Assembly: GCF_006965445.1 (NCBI RefSeq)
Contig: NZ_CP041356.1
Span: 558,001-622,000, forward strand
DNA from: Lactococcus protaetiae
Lineage (GTDB): Bacteria > Bacillota > Bacilli > Lactobacillales > Streptococcaceae
Reading direction: 5' to 3'
DNA length: 64,000 nucleotides
This document shows, piece after piece, positions 16,453 through 25,263 of this stretch. Position numbers and translations under genes: made by a program. The notes under the pieces were generated by a model, which searched no databases, was not told the origin of the DNA, and saw only the letters and a program-made list of their open reading frames with translations. The number at the start of each line of letters is the position of its first letter. The first letter of the stretch is position 1.

Positions 16453-16944
16453 TTACAGTAAAGTTTTGTCAAGATAATAAGCTAGAATACAATCGTCAAT
16501 GTAAGTTTCGTCAATGAAGAACTCTTTGCGTAAACGACCTTCACAAACAAAACCAAGTTTTTCATAGAGTTTCAGAGCAGTAGGATTTGAGCCCATGACT
16601 TGTATTGTAATTTTTTTGTATCCTTCATGACGTGCATAATCAATAAAAAAAGTGATAAGAGCTGTAGCGACACCTTTGCCACGCGCTTTTTCGACAGTCA
16701 TTATCCCAAAAGTGATGATATGTCGTCCAAACTCAGATTTGTGTCTAGGACCATAATCGAGAACACCTAGGATCTCACCGTTTTCCTCTGCAATGAAATA
16801 ACCCATTCCTTTTGTGATTTTTTCAATAATCTTTTCAGCCGAGGAGTTCATGACGTGGGGAGTTGATGTGAGAGGCCAATTCTCATTTTCAAGTTGTGCA
16901 ACAATTGCAAAGTCACGAGGTTCAATTTTCCTAATTTTCATCAT
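16453..16944 (-). CDS. GNAT family N-acetyltransferase
   Basis: About 163 residues from ATG 16944, which has GGAG 8 bases upstream. The acetyl-CoA pyrophosphate loop is visible as KARGKGVATALI near residue 95, followed by the typical NPTALKLYEKLGF motif. It is a RimJ/YkkB-like acetyltransferase; the acceptor is unknown. The protein is cytosolic, monocistronic, and set between rarA and a repeat-rich gap. Confidence 0.85.
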   Translation of the reverse strand: MMKIRKIEPRDFAIVAQLENENWPLTSTPHVMNSSAEKIIEKITKGMGYFIAEENGEILGVLDYGPRHKSEFGRHIITFGIMTVEKARGKGVATALITFFIDYARHEGYKKITIQVMGSNPTALKLYEKLGFVCEGRLRKEFFIDETYIDDCILAYYLDKTLL

Positions 16945-17050
16945 TAATCTCCAGATTTCTTGATTCAAAGTGCACTGTCTAATATGCTCCTACTTCTAAA
17001 AATCATTAGAAGTGACCAGTTGCATCCTTTGTGTCCTATATCTCAAACAG

Positions 17051-17378
17051 TTTATCAAAGCAAGTGCGTGCTATCTCCGCCTTGCGGCTACGCTGTCGAT
17101 GCTCGCTAAGGCGCTGAAGCGCCTAGTCGCAATCGCAATACCCCTTTACCTCTTAGGTAGGGGATAAAGCAGCACTATGCTTCGAGTTTCGTCCGACTGC
17201 CCATAGGGCGTTGGCGCTTTTAGCGCCTAGGTTTCTTGGACAAGGTGACCTCATATCTTTGATGTGAGGTTGTACCCTAAATTCAATGGTGAGTTGCCCT
17301 TTTATCAGTCGCTTTAGCGACTAGAGAAAATGGACAAATGTTCTACGAAACTCCCACTGAATAAATCTTGACTTCATT
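17051..17378. repeat. Mosaic repeat element, copy 3 (long form)
   Basis: Begins TTTATCAAAGCAAGTGCGTG and ends AATCTTGACTTCATT. Modules in order: GTGCTATCTCCGCC..GTCGATGCTC; palindrome GGCGCTGAAGCGCC; CCTTTACCTCTTAGGTAGGGG; GCAGCACTATGCTTCGAGTTTCGTCCGACTGCCC (split here for length); palindrome GGCGCTTTTAGCGCC; GACCTCATATCTTTGATGTGAGGT; and an inverted repeat around AGTCGCTTTAGCGACT and ATTCAATGG/CCACTGAAT. The same module order, reversed, occurs at 26543-26995. The surrounding gap 16969-17510 holds no gene. Confidence 0.75.
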
Positions 17379-17481
17379 TACAGCTAATCTACTGATTGAC
17401 TAAAGCCATTGAGAGATTAACTAGTGAACTGTTGTAAAGATAAGTACATTGGAACTATCCATGCTTTTCACGACAGTTTTT

Positions 17482-17490
17482 TGTTATAAT
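17482..17490 (+). promoter_or_regulatory. Extended -10 promoter of the DUF3013 operon
   Basis: TGTTATAAT, a TGn-extended consensus -10, lies about 110 bases before the DUF3013 start. No good -35 is seen. The leader between them is about 105 nt. Confidence 0.6.
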
Positions 17491-17601
17491 TATTTTAACA
17501 TAAAATAAGAGGTGAGAGCTAGGTGGTGGAGCTATATCGTTTATGAACGAGGTTTCATTCAGAAAGATAAAACTTTCACTCTAAGCTTTGGAGGTAAAAA
17601 C

Positions 17602-18069
17602 ATGGCTAAATTTGGCTTTTTAGATATTTTACAGGAAGAACTTGAAAAGAATTTTAATTATGATTTTGAGATAAATTGGGATAAGCGGAATTTCGCTGTT
17701 GAGGTCAGTTTTTTACTCGAAGCAGAAAATCCGTCAAGACTTACAGTGACTGATGCAGATGGTGTTTCATCTGATGATAATATTGTGGTTGAGGACGTTG
17801 TGATTTTTTACAACCCTGTCAAATCCAAATTTGATGCGGAGGATTATCTGACAGCGTTCCCTTACCCACCGAAAGGTTTGTCAGCGGAATTCTTGAGCTA
17901 TTTTGCCCAATTTTTACAAGAAACGGCGGATGCTGGTTTGGATGATTTGATGGATTTTTTGACAGATGATGAAGCAGAAGAATTTGCTGTAAAATGGGAT
18001 GCTGACAGCTTTCAAGTAGGTTTGTCAGCACTGACAGAAACTGAATTTTTCAAGTATCCGAGGTATTGA
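17602..18069 (+). CDS. DUF3013 family protein
   Basis: 155 residues from ATG 17602, chosen for the SD TTTGGAGGT 8 bases upstream; a GTG at 17512 would add 30 residues lying in the leader. The protein is acidic (LDDLMDFLTDDEAEEFAVKWD near the end) and starts MAKFGFLDILQEELEKNF. DUF3013 is a lactococcal/streptococcal family of unknown function. Its stop overlaps the next start by 4 bases, so it leads a small operon toward prmA. A TGTCAGCACTGACAG unit is in the coding sequence at 18023-18037. Confidence 0.82.
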   Translation: MAKFGFLDILQEELEKNFNYDFEINWDKRNFAVEVSFLLEAENPSRLTVTDADGVSSDDNIVVEDVVIFYNPVKSKFDAEDYLTAFPYPPKGLSAEFLSYFAQFLQETADAGLDDLMDFLTDDEAEEFAVKWDADSFQVGLSALTETEFFKYPRY

Positions 18070-18488
18070 AAATAGTCAGTAAAAATCAAAATGTCGCACC
18101 GTCACCTTATATTCTTTTTCCAGGTAATGCGCGCGAAGCATTAACTTTTTATAGTGAAATTTTTGGCTGTCAGCTTTTCTTACACACATTTTCTGCATTT
18201 GAACGGACAGATGGACCAGCAAATACCATTGCTCACGGAGGTTTGGTTGATGGTCCCGTCAAACTATACGGAGCAGATGCAGCCGTAGGTCAAGCTTCCG
18301 TAAAAATGGAAGGAATGATGCTAACCTTGCTTGGCGTAGCAGAACCTAGTGTATTACATCAGTGGTTTAATCAGCTCTCGGTTTCTGGCACAATTATTGA
18401 GCCATTACAACGCCGTGCTTGGGGTGCTACAGATGGACAAGTCATTGACCGATTTGGCTTGTGTTGGCTAGTGGGCTATGAGGATTGA
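18066..18488 (+). CDS. PhnB-like VOC (glyoxalase/bleomycin resistance) protein
   Basis: 140 residues with a TTG start inside the preceding stop (TATTGAAA). LFPGNAREALTFYSEIFG near residue 19 is the typical PhnB/3-demethylubiquinone-9 methyltransferase-like opening, and DRFGLCWLVGYED is the typical end. The function of such small VOC proteins is usually unknown. Translational coupling with DUF3013 is likely. Confidence 0.85.
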   Translation: MKIVSKNQNVAPSPYILFPGNAREALTFYSEIFGCQLFLHTFSAFERTDGPANTIAHGGLVDGPVKLYGADAAVGQASVKMEGMMLTLLGVAEPSVLHQWFNQLSVSGTIIEPLQRRAWGATDGQVIDRFGLCWLVGYED

Positions 18489-18491
18489 AGG

Positions 18492-18971
18492 TTGGAGATT
18501 TATGAGCTAACAGATGCTGACGTAAAATCTATCATTACTGACAAGATTTTACGACAACTTCCAGAGTGGTTTGGGATTCCGTCAGCACTGACAGACTATG
18601 TCAAAGGAGTATCAGATAAGATTTTCTACGCAGCTTTTGATGGAGAGAACTGTCTAGGTTTTCTTGCAGGTGAAATTCATTATGGACGGACCGGTGAAAT
18701 CTTTGTTTGCGGAGTGTTACCAGAATTTCATACCAGAGGGATTGGTACGGCACTTTATCTTCGTTTTGAGCGAAAGCTTTTATCGCAAAATTGTGAGAGA
18801 GTTGTAGTTAAAACGTTAAGTAGTCAGCGTAAAAATGAATATTATTATAGGACACGCCAGTTTTATAAAGCTCAAAAGTTTGATGAATGGCTAGATTTAC
18901 CAGAGCTTTGGGGACAGGCAAATCCTTGTTTGCTTATGGGCAAAATGTTAAAAAAAATAGAAGAGAAATAA
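18492..18971 (+). CDS. GNAT family N-acetyltransferase
   Basis: 159 residues with a TTG start (GAAGG upstream). The acetyl-CoA site is VLPEFHTRGIGTALYLRFE near residue 75. ELTDADVKSI opens the domain. The substrate is not predictable. Four bases after the VOC gene and one base before the ABC-F gene, so in the same transcription unit. Confidence 0.83.
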   Translation: MEIYELTDADVKSIITDKILRQLPEWFGIPSALTDYVKGVSDKIFYAAFDGENCLGFLAGEIHYGRTGEIFVCGVLPEFHTRGIGTALYLRFERKLLSQNCERVVVKTLSSQRKNEYYYRTRQFYKAQKFDEWLDLPELWGQANPCLLMGKMLKKIEEK

Positions 18972-18972
18972 A

Positions 18973-20532
18973 ATGAGTATTTTAGATGTTAAAAACCTAA
19001 CCCACGGTTTTGGTGACCGTGCGATTTTTGAAGGTGTGAGTTTTCGGCTGCTCAAGGGCGAGCATATTGGCTTTGTCGGGGCAAATGGTGAGGGTAAATC
19101 AACTTTTATGAGCATTATCACAGGCAGCTTGACGCCTGATGAGGGTAAGGTTATCTGGTCAAAAAAGCATCGTGTTGGCTACATGGATCAACACGCAGCG
19201 CTTGGTAAAGGTAAAACCACTCGGGCAGCACTTTCCGAGGCTTTTCAGTATCTTTTTGATGTCGAAGCAGAAATCAACGATACCTACATGAAAATGGCTG
19301 AAATGTCCGAAGATGAGATGAATGCAGCTCTTGAAAATGTCGGCGAGCTCCAAGAAGAACTAGATACAGGCGATTTTTATCTGATTGACTCAAAAGTTGA
19401 AGAAACTGCGCGAGGACTGGGCTTGACGAACTTGCTAGACAAGGACGTTGCAGATTTGTCAGGAGGGCAACGGACAAAAATTTTGCTTGGTAAACTTTTG
19501 CTTGAAAAGCCTGATATTTTGCTCTTGGACGAACCAACCAACTATCTGGATGAGGAGCATATTTTTTGGCTGAAAAATTATCTGAAAAATTATGAAAATG
19601 CCTTTATTTTGATTTCGCATGATGTGTCCTTTATGGACGAGGTCGTCAATGTCATTTATCACGTACACGGCTTGGGGATTACGCGCTATTCTATGTCTTA
19701 TCACGAGTTTGAGCGAGTTTTTGAGGAAAAGAAAAAGCAGCTCGAAAATCTGCATGATGCACAAGTTGCGGAAAGTAAGAAGCTAAAAGATTTTATTGCC
19801 CGTAAAAAAGCCAACGTAGCGACCTCTGGACAAGCGAAAGCGCGCGAAAAAATGCTGGCGAAGATGGAAATTGTTGATACGATTCACGAGAAGCCAAAAC
19901 CTCATTTTGATTTTAAATTTAGTCGTAAGCCAAGCCGTCTAGTTTTTGAGGCAAAAGACTTGGTCATCGGTTATTCTGCTGAAAATCCACTATCTGCGCC
20001 GATTAATCTCAAAGTCGAATCAGGACAAAAAATCGCTTTTGTCGGCTCAAACGGGATTGGGAAATCGACCTTGCTCAAGTCGCTGATGGGCCTGATTCCC
20101 GCGCTTGACGGCGAAATCGAAAAAGGAAATTTCCAAGACATCGCCTACTATGAGCAGGAAATCAAGGCACCATCACAAAAAACAGTGCTGGACGACCTCT
20201 GGGACGAGTATCCAAGTTGGAATCAGGCGGAACTTAGAGGTAGTTTGGCACGCGTGGGGCTGACAACCAAGCAAATCGAGACCCGTGTTTATGTGTTGTC
20301 AGGCGGTGAGCAAGCAAAACTTCGCTTTGCCAAGTTGATGAATAGTGAATCAAACATTTTGATTTTGGACGAACCGACCAACCACCTTGATGTTGATGCC
20401 AAAGAGGAGTTAAAACGCGCCTTGATAGACTATCCCGGTACGATTTTGATGGTCAGCCATGAACCTGAATTTTATGAGGGACTTGTGTCTGATGTGGTCA
20501 ACTGCGAGGAATGGACGACGAGGATTTTGTGA
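18973..20532 (+). CDS. ABC-F family ATPase (complete, two ABC domains)
   Basis: 519 residues. First domain: Walker A GANGEGKST near residue 36, signature LSGGQRTK near residue 162, Walker B ILLLDEPTNYLD. The interdomain linker (EEKKKQLENLHDAQ, KKLKDFIARKKAN) follows. Second domain: GSNGIGKST near residue 358, LSGGEQAK near residue 440, ILILDEPTNHLD. It lacks membrane helices. The family works on the ribosome (E-site binding), some members giving antibiotic resistance. The linker is short, so I do not call it a resistance factor. It is a different subgroup from the partial ABC-F gene at the left edge. Confidence 0.92.
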   Translation: MSILDVKNLTHGFGDRAIFEGVSFRLLKGEHIGFVGANGEGKSTFMSIITGSLTPDEGKVIWSKKHRVGYMDQHAALGKGKTTRAALSEAFQYLFDVEAEINDTYMKMAEMSEDEMNAALENVGELQEELDTGDFYLIDSKVEETARGLGLTNLLDKDVADLSGGQRTKILLGKLLLEKPDILLLDEPTNYLDEEHIFWLKNYLKNYENAFILISHDVSFMDEVVNVIYHVHGLGITRYSMSYHEFERVFEEKKKQLENLHDAQVAESKKLKDFIARKKANVATSGQAKAREKMLAKMEIVDTIHEKPKPHFDFKFSRKPSRLVFEAKDLVIGYSAENPLSAPINLKVESGQKIAFVGSNGIGKSTLLKSLMGLIPALDGEIEKGNFQDIAYYEQEIKAPSQKTVLDDLWDEYPSWNQAELRGSLARVGLTTKQIETRVYVLSGGEQAKLRFAKLMNSESNILILDEPTNHLDVDAKEELKRALIDYPGTILMVSHEPEFYEGLVSDVVNCEEWTTRIL

Positions 20533-20990
20533 GAAAAATGATAAACAATGCTATCTGGGAGAAAATAAAAGAAAAATTTAAAAATAATACGGAGTCAATT
20601 CAAGAGATACAGGAGTATTTAAAAGATAGTTTTGATATTGAAATGAAATGTTATCGAACAGATGCTAAACCTTATGGTCGTTGGAAATTTAAGCTTGATA
20701 AGGAAGTTGAAAATTTATCAAATATTGTTTATATCAAATGCTATATTGACAATGAAAAGAAATCTAAACCGTTTATTTGTGGAATGACAAAAACTGGTGT
20801 TTATGGAACAACGGATTTTAATTTTAGCGATGAACCAACAACAGATAGCTACAATGGTAGATTTTTTTTGAAAGAAGAAAAACTGACACATGATAGAACG
20901 GGCATTTATTTGTTTGGAACGGATAGTCCTAAAACTGCTAGAGTGCTTGAATCACATCTGCAAAAGAGATACAACTTGTTCGGAAGCTAG
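20511..20990 (+). CDS. Uncharacterised protein overlapping the ABC-F gene
   Basis: 159 residues from ATG 20511, or 150 from ATG 20538. The longer form overlaps the ABC-F 3' end by 22 bases. The second half (GMTKTGVYGTTDFNFSD and ARVLESHLQKRYNLFGS) faintly resembles GIY-YIG-type nuclease ends, but no firm motif is present. Its composition is more AT- and lysine-rich than its neighbours, which suggests acquisition. Function not recognised. Confidence 0.65.
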   Translation: MDDEDFVRKMINNAIWEKIKEKFKNNTESIQEIQEYLKDSFDIEMKCYRTDAKPYGRWKFKLDKEVENLSNIVYIKCYIDNEKKSKPFICGMTKTGVYGTTDFNFSDEPTTDSYNGRFFLKEEKLTHDRTGIYLFGTDSPKTARVLESHLQKRYNLFGS

Positions 20991-21020
20991 ATTTTAAGCT
21001 AAGTAAAGAAAGTTTTGAAA

Positions 21021-21323
21021 ATGACAGAACAGCACTTACCTTGGGAAAACCCCAATCAAGACTATAAACGAACCTTGATGAAACGTCGAAACGAGAGACG
21101 TTATCGGGTGCTGCAGCTAGCAAAAACCTTGCGCGTGAGTTTGACACGGCTAAAGCTGCTTGACATTGATGAATACAATGTGGAAATTCTCACATGGATT
21201 GAGCAAATGGAAGATGGCTCTGCTGCTGATTTTGACGATGAGGAATTTACGAAAGCGAAGCGATTTACGAAGCGAATTGTCAAATTGCTTGAAAAAATTG
21301 AAAATAAGAGTAATCAAGGCTGA
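21021..21323 (+). CDS. Conserved hypothetical protein upstream of prmA
   Basis: About 100 residues, strongly basic at the N-terminus (RTLMKRRNERRYRVLQLAK), then acidic (MEDGSAADFDDEEF), then basic again. Mostly helical by appearance. It ends 20 bases before prmA and is probably cotranscribed. No family recognised. ATG 21021 was preferred over TTG 21015. Confidence 0.68.
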   Translation: MTEQHLPWENPNQDYKRTLMKRRNERRYRVLQLAKTLRVSLTRLKLLDIDEYNVEILTWIEQMEDGSAADFDDEEFTKAKRFTKRIVKLLEKIENKSNQG

Positions 21324-21343
21324 TAAGGATGGAGAAGTAAGAA

Positions 21344-22297
21344 ATGAACAACTGGAACAGTATTACGGTAAAAATCACACGCAGTGCAGAAGAAGCCGTT
21401 TCCGCCATTCTCATTGAGGCGGGCGCTGCGGGCGTGGAAATCAATGATAGTGCGGATTATCTGACGCACGAGGAGCAATTTGGCGAAATTTTGCCCGAAA
21501 TCGAGCAGTCAGATTTGGTGGAGGTCACAGCTTATTATCCTGAAAATCTGCCGATTGTTGAACTGACAGCGGATATTGAGCATAAAATCAACGGTTTAAG
21601 CGAATTTTTTGATTTGACAGGGTTGTCAGTACTGACGAATAATCTGTCAGAAACCAACTGGGCGGACGCGTGGAAGAAATATTTTGAGCCAGCGCGCGTG
21701 ACGCATGATTTGACGATTGTGCCGAGTTGGACGGAGGATTATCAGGCGAAAGTGTCAGAAAAACTCATCAAACTTGACCCTGGCATGGCTTTTGGCACGG
21801 GGACGCACCCGACGACTAAGATGAGTCTTTATGCGCTGGAGCAGATTTTGCGTGGCGGCGAGACCGTTCTTGATGTCGGGACAGGCTCAGGCGTGCTGTC
21901 TGTCGCGAGTGTGCTCTTAGGGGCTTCCGAAGTCCACGCTTACGATATTGACGAAGTTGCAGTGCGTGTGGCATTGGAGAATATTCAGCTCAATCCTAAC
22001 CATGAGAAAATCCATGTTTCGGCGAATAATTTGCTGGAAAATGTCACGCAGGAAGCAGACGTTATCGTGGCAAATATCCTCGCCGATATTCTTGTGCTGA
22101 TGACCGCGGATGCTTACCGACTGGTCAAGCCAGAGGGTTATCTCGTTATGAGCGGTATCATTGCTGACAAGGCAGATATGGTCATTGCATCTGCTGAAAA
22201 TGCAGGATTTTTCCTCGAAACGCGTACGATACAGGGGGAGTGGAATTGCGTGATTTTTAAGAAAACGGAGAACCGTGAGGGTGTGATTGGGGGATAA
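21344..22297 (+). CDS. prmA: Ribosomal protein L11 methyltransferase
   Basis: 317 residues. The N-terminal L11-binding domain begins [19 protein letters not shown]. The methyltransferase domain has [18 protein letters not shown] near residue 145, the SAM motif [15 protein letters not shown] near residue 180, and the catalytic-type VANILADIL motif near residue 245. It trimethylates L11. This is the last gene of the rightward operon, and an intrinsic terminator overlaps its stop. Two CTGTCAG-type units are in the coding sequence near 21620-21650. Confidence 0.96.
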   Translation: MNNWNSITVKITRSAEEAVSAILIEAGAAGVEINDSADYLTHEEQFGEILPEIEQSDLVEVTAYYPENLPIVELTADIEHKINGLSEFFDLTGLSVLTNNLSETNWADAWKKYFEPARVTHDLTIVPSWTEDYQAKVSEKLIKLDPGMAFGTGTHPTTKMSLYALEQILRGGETVLDVGTGSGVLSVASVLLGASEVHAYDIDEVAVRVALENIQLNPNHEKIHVSANNLLENVTQEADVIVANILADILVLMTADAYRLVKPEGYLVMSGIIADKADMVIASAENAGFFLETRTIQGEWNCVIFKKTENREGVIGG

Positions 22298-22323
22298 AAA
22301 AGCCTAGGTTTAGGCTTTTTTAT
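22297..22323. terminator. Bidirectional terminator between prmA and ABC permease
   Basis: AAAAAAGCCTA paired with TAGGCTTTTTT around a 4-nt loop. It serves rightward prmA; on the minus strand it overlaps the end of the permease gene. Confidence 0.85.
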
Positions 22324-23119
22324 TGTAAACAAGAATTGTAAGTGGAGCCATGACGACAACGATAGCTAGACTGATGAGGATTACCATAAAAGCATCATGA
22401 CTAAAGGTTCCATGATTGACCATTTCTTTAAAAGCATTAATTAAAAATGTAATTGGATTGGCATTAGCAAAGTGTTGCAGCCATTTGGGTAAACTACTAA
22501 TTGGTACGAAGGCAGAAGATAAGAAAGTTAGTCCCATTGTTAGTGGCATGGAAACCCCTGAGATTGTCGCTGCAGACTTAATCAAAAGTCCAACCATAGC
22601 AAAAATCCAGCTGAGTGCCCAAGTTGCAAAGATTACAAGGAGGATGCCAGCAAATAACCAACCATATCCAGCTGTGGGGCGCCATCCGAGTGCAAGCCCA
22701 GTCATTACTGATACAATTGCAGCAATGGCATATCGCAGTATGTCAGCTATTAAAAGTCCTGCAAATGGAGAGATTCTAGCAATTGGTAGTGACCGAAAGC
22801 GGTCGAATACACCTGTTTCCATGTCCTCGCGAAGTTGTACTCCAGTACCAGATGAAGCGTTAATCAGAGTTTGGATAAGAATTCCAGGGACAATCGTGAC
22901 AAGGTAAGCTTTGAAGTTGCCTGCAATAGCGCCACCGAAAATGTAGGTAAAAAGTACCATAAAGAAAATCGGCATACCGACAACGTCGAAGAGTTGTTCG
23001 GGATTGTGTTGAGTCTTAGCAAAAGCGCGCCCTGCCATAATCCAACTGTCATGAATAATGGACGAGATATAACTTTTGTGTTTTTGAGTGGTAGGTGTGA
23101 GTTTTGTGCTTGCTTGCAT
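22310..23119 (-). CDS. ABC-2 type transporter permease (DrrB-like)
   Basis: 269 residues with about six membrane segments. The typical ABC-2 stretch YLVTIVPGILIQTLINAS lies near residue 80. DMETGVFDRFRSLPIARISPF near residue 108 is the conserved cytoplasmic loop of the DrrB/NodJ type. It pairs with the ATPase at 23622-24551 on the same strand, upstream. The two should form an exporter of drugs or lipids under the divergent MarR gene. About 500 bases of repeat now separate the two genes. Confidence 0.9.
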   Translation of the reverse strand: MQASTKLTPTTQKHKSYISSIIHDSWIMAGRAFAKTQHNPEQLFDVVGMPIFFMVLFTYIFGGAIAGNFKAYLVTIVPGILIQTLINASSGTGVQLREDMETGVFDRFRSLPIARISPFAGLLIADILRYAIAAIVSVMTGLALGWRPTAGYGWLFAGILLVIFATWALSWIFAMVGLLIKSAATISGVSMPLTMGLTFLSSAFVPISSLPKWLQHFANANPITFLINAFKEMVNHGTFSHDAFMVILISLAIVVVMAPLTILVYNKKA

Positions 23120-23183
23120 TTTAATTCTTCCTTCTATGTCGTATTAATCTTTATCGTTAATTTTTAAACGAATTTTTCTATTT

Positions 23184-23614
23184 GCTACCTGTGGTATTAG
23201 TTGATTTTTGTTACATTCACTCCATTTTGCTCCATTTTCTGGCTAATCTTTTTCAACAAACACGGTCTTTGCACTATCTCCTCAACTGTGTTGCTCCGTT
23301 GTCCACACCACAGGTATCCATTCGCTCTAAGCAACTGAAGTTGCAAGGCGAAATGGTTCTCGCTAAGCTGCTGAAGCAGCAAGTCGAGTGGCAATCCGTT
23401 GAAAAAATTAGCCCCATTCTGCAAAATTCCGCTTAAACTTGACTGATCGAAGTGAAACAGGGATTGAAACACTGTTTCAAGGTGTCGGATAGAGAAAGCG
23501 TAGCTTTCGTCAAAGGCTGAACGTATGGTATTTTAGACCATGCTCTGTCCAGAAAATCGTCCGAAAAGTGGAATGGAGCAGAATTAATTTACAATTTAAC
23601 TAGCACCACAGGTA
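23184..23614. repeat. Inserted repeat with inverted ends between the two ABC genes
   Basis: The left end reads CTACCTGTGGTATTAG (about 23183-23198) and the right end CTAGCACCACAGGTATA (about 23599-23616), inverted copies of CCTGTGGT. A second inner pair, TTGCTCCATTTTC and GAATGGAGCAGAA, also faces inward. A third ACCACAGGTATCCATTCGCTC lies inside near 23300. The interior shares GCTCTAAGCAACTGAAGTTGC and GCTGCTGAAGCAGCAAGTCG modules with the mosaic family. No coding gene is supported. The element splits what should be an adjacent ATPase-permease pair. Confidence 0.65.
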
Positions 23615-23621
23615 TACTCTC

Positions 23622-24551
23622 TTAGTTTCCTGTTACTTCTAAAAATACTTCATCAAGCGTTGGTTTTCTTACAGAAAAGGATGCCAAGCGTATGTGTGCT
23701 TCCTCAAATGTTGTGAGTAAGTCCGTCATAGCTGATGTGTTTTTCATTGGGAGTGAGAGCGTGTTTTGTTCGGGGAGCATATTTGCTTCAAGACCAAACT
23801 TACTGGTGATTAAACTTTGTGCGTCAGGAATATCTTTGCTATCTTCTAAAGATAGCTCAAAGAGTGTTGGAGCGAGTGTTTCTTTGAGTTCATTTGGTGT
23901 ACCCTCAGCGATGAGTTTACCATGATCAATGATAGCAATCTTGTCAGCGAGCTGGTCTGCTTCCTCCAAATATTGAGTCGTTAACAGCAGAGTAGAACCA
24001 TTTGCAACAAGTTCACGAATCGTCGTCCACATTTCACCACGGGTGCGAGGGTCAAGTCCTGTCGTTGGTTCATCAAGAAAGACAAGTTTTGGGCGTGCAA
24101 TCAAACTGACAGCAAGATCAAGTCGTCGTTTCATGCCACCAGAGAATGTTTTGAGTTGTTTATGAGCGGCAGAACTCAGAGAAAATTGCTCAAGAAGCTC
24201 TATACCACGAGCCTTAGCGGCCTTTTTATTTAAACCGTTGAGACGACCGAAAATTGTTAGATTTTCAAGGGCAGTTAAATTTTCATCAACTGTAGCATCT
24301 TGCCCTGTCAACCCGATAATTTGACGGACAGATGCACTATTTGTTGCAACATTGTGTCCGAAAATACTTGCAGAACCGCTAGAAATAGAGGTCAGTGTGG
24401 AAAGCATACGCAGGAGAGTTGATTTCCCTGCACCATTGGGACCAAGAATGGCGAATATTTCGCCTTCGTTAACTGTGAGTGAGATTCCTTTCACAGCTGT
24501 CTTGCCTTTGAAGTCTTTGCGGATGTTTTGAGTTTGGATGGCTATGGTCAT
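23622..24551 (-). CDS. ABC transporter ATPase (DrrA/daunorubicin-type)
   Basis: 309 residues. Walker A GPNGAGKST near residue 37, Q-loop GLTGQDATVDENLT near residue 82, signature FSGGMKRRLD near residue 138, Walker B LVFLDEPTTGLD near residue 158, and the H-loop in LLLTTQYLEEAD, where the usual histidine is Q. The C-terminal DrrA-type extension ends in RKPTLDEVFLEVTGN. It energises the permease at 22310-23119. The promoter lies in the divergent region shared with marR. Confidence 0.93.
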   Translation of the reverse strand: MTIAIQTQNIRKDFKGKTAVKGISLTVNEGEIFAILGPNGAGKSTLLRMLSTLTSISSGSASIFGHNVATNSASVRQIIGLTGQDATVDENLTALENLTIFGRLNGLNKKAAKARGIELLEQFSLSSAAHKQLKTFSGGMKRRLDLAVSLIARPKLVFLDEPTTGLDPRTRGEMWTTIRELVANGSTLLLTTQYLEEADQLADKIAIIDHGKLIAEGTPNELKETLAPTLFELSLEDSKDIPDAQSLITSKFGLEANMLPEQNTLSLPMKNTSAMTDLLTTFEEAHIRLASFSVRKPTLDEVFLEVTGN

Positions 24552-24639
24552 TATTCAAAATAAGAGTTCGTTTGTTCTACTGATAAAATTCAGGAAATAT
24601 CAAGTGGAGGAGAGCGAGCTCAATTCCTTTCTTAAATTA

Positions 24640-24690
24640 GTAAGGATACCTTACGAAAAATATTATAAGGTATCCTGATTAAAATGTCAA
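24640..24690 (-). promoter_or_regulatory. ABC operon promoter with MarR-type dyads
   Basis: On the minus strand: TTGACA at 24685-24690, a 17-bp spacer, TATAAT at 24662-24667. The spacer carries AGGATACCT. Just downstream lies the perfect palindrome GTAAGGATACCTTAC (24640-24654). A third partial copy (CGGTACCCTGAT, from 24701) overlaps the marR promoter. Repeated GGATACC dyads in a divergent marR-ABC region point to MarR control of both. Confidence 0.75.
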
Positions 24691-24729
24691 GAAAAAAGTT
24701 CGGTACCCTGATAATATTTTGGAAAAATA

Positions 24730-24738
24730 TGGTAAAAT
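24730..24738 (+). promoter_or_regulatory. Extended -10 of marR; transcript may be leaderless
   Basis: TGGTAAAAT is a TGn-extended -10 that ends only 6 bases before the ATG at 24745. There is no SD. The expected transcription start therefore falls on or next to the A of the ATG. Confidence 0.5.
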
Positions 24739-24744
24739 AAAGTT

Positions 24745-25263
24745 ATGAATAGAGTAGAAGAAAGAAATTTAACAAAAAATTTTATGGAGTACACCCAGCT
24801 TATGTACTGGGTTGTCCGTAAAAAAATGAGTTTCCGTAAACAAGTCGGTACGCGACTTAACCGAATGGTCGGTCAAGGGCAGATTTTAGGAATTTTAGAA
24901 GAGGAATCACCGATTTCTCAAAGAGATCTTGTCGCTAGACTTGATATGAAACCTCAGTCAGCAAGTGAGATTATCAGAAAACTTGAGAAAAAAGGACTGA
25001 TTAGTCGATGGCAGTCTCCAGAAGACAAGCGAGTTTACATTGTGTCGCTGACTCCTGCGGGTGAAAAAGAAATTGAACAGTTTGATGAGTTCATTGATGT
25101 TAGTCCTATTTTACTTGAGGGATTAGATGATGATGAAAAGTTGGAACTGATGCGATTGATTCAGAAGATGAGAACTTCGCTTGATGCTCAGGTTGAGAAA
25201 GAAGGGGGTAAGCTGCGTGGACAATACCAGCGGTTTGCTCGGAATCCAAAAGAGGCAGAATAA
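24745..25263 (+). CDS. MarR family transcriptional regulator
   Basis: 172 residues. The winged helix spans about residues 55-115: ISQRDLVARLDMKPQSASEIIRKLEKKGLISR, given here in parts as ISQRDLVARLD and ASEIIRKLEKKGLISR, then the wing SPEDKRVYIVSLT. Long N- and C-terminal helices would dimerise. It is divergent from the ABC exporter genes with GGATACC dyads between them, so it likely represses them until a drug binds. Its stop overlaps the rsmE start by one base, an unusual coupling of a drug regulator to a housekeeping gene. Confidence 0.92.
   Translation: MNRVEERNLTKNFMEYTQLMYWVVRKKMSFRKQVGTRLNRMVGQGQILGILEEESPISQRDLVARLDMKPQSASEIIRKLEKKGLISRWQSPEDKRVYIVSLTPAGEKEIEQFDEFIDVSPILLEGLDDDEKLELMRLIQKMRTSLDAQVEKEGGKLRGQYQRFARNPKEAE

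Noticed and set aside
23197-23472. Open frame of about 90 codons on the minus strand between the ABC genes
   Set aside because: It lies wholly in the repeat at 23184-23614, has no SD, and its sequence has no protein-like conservation; the repeat explains it.
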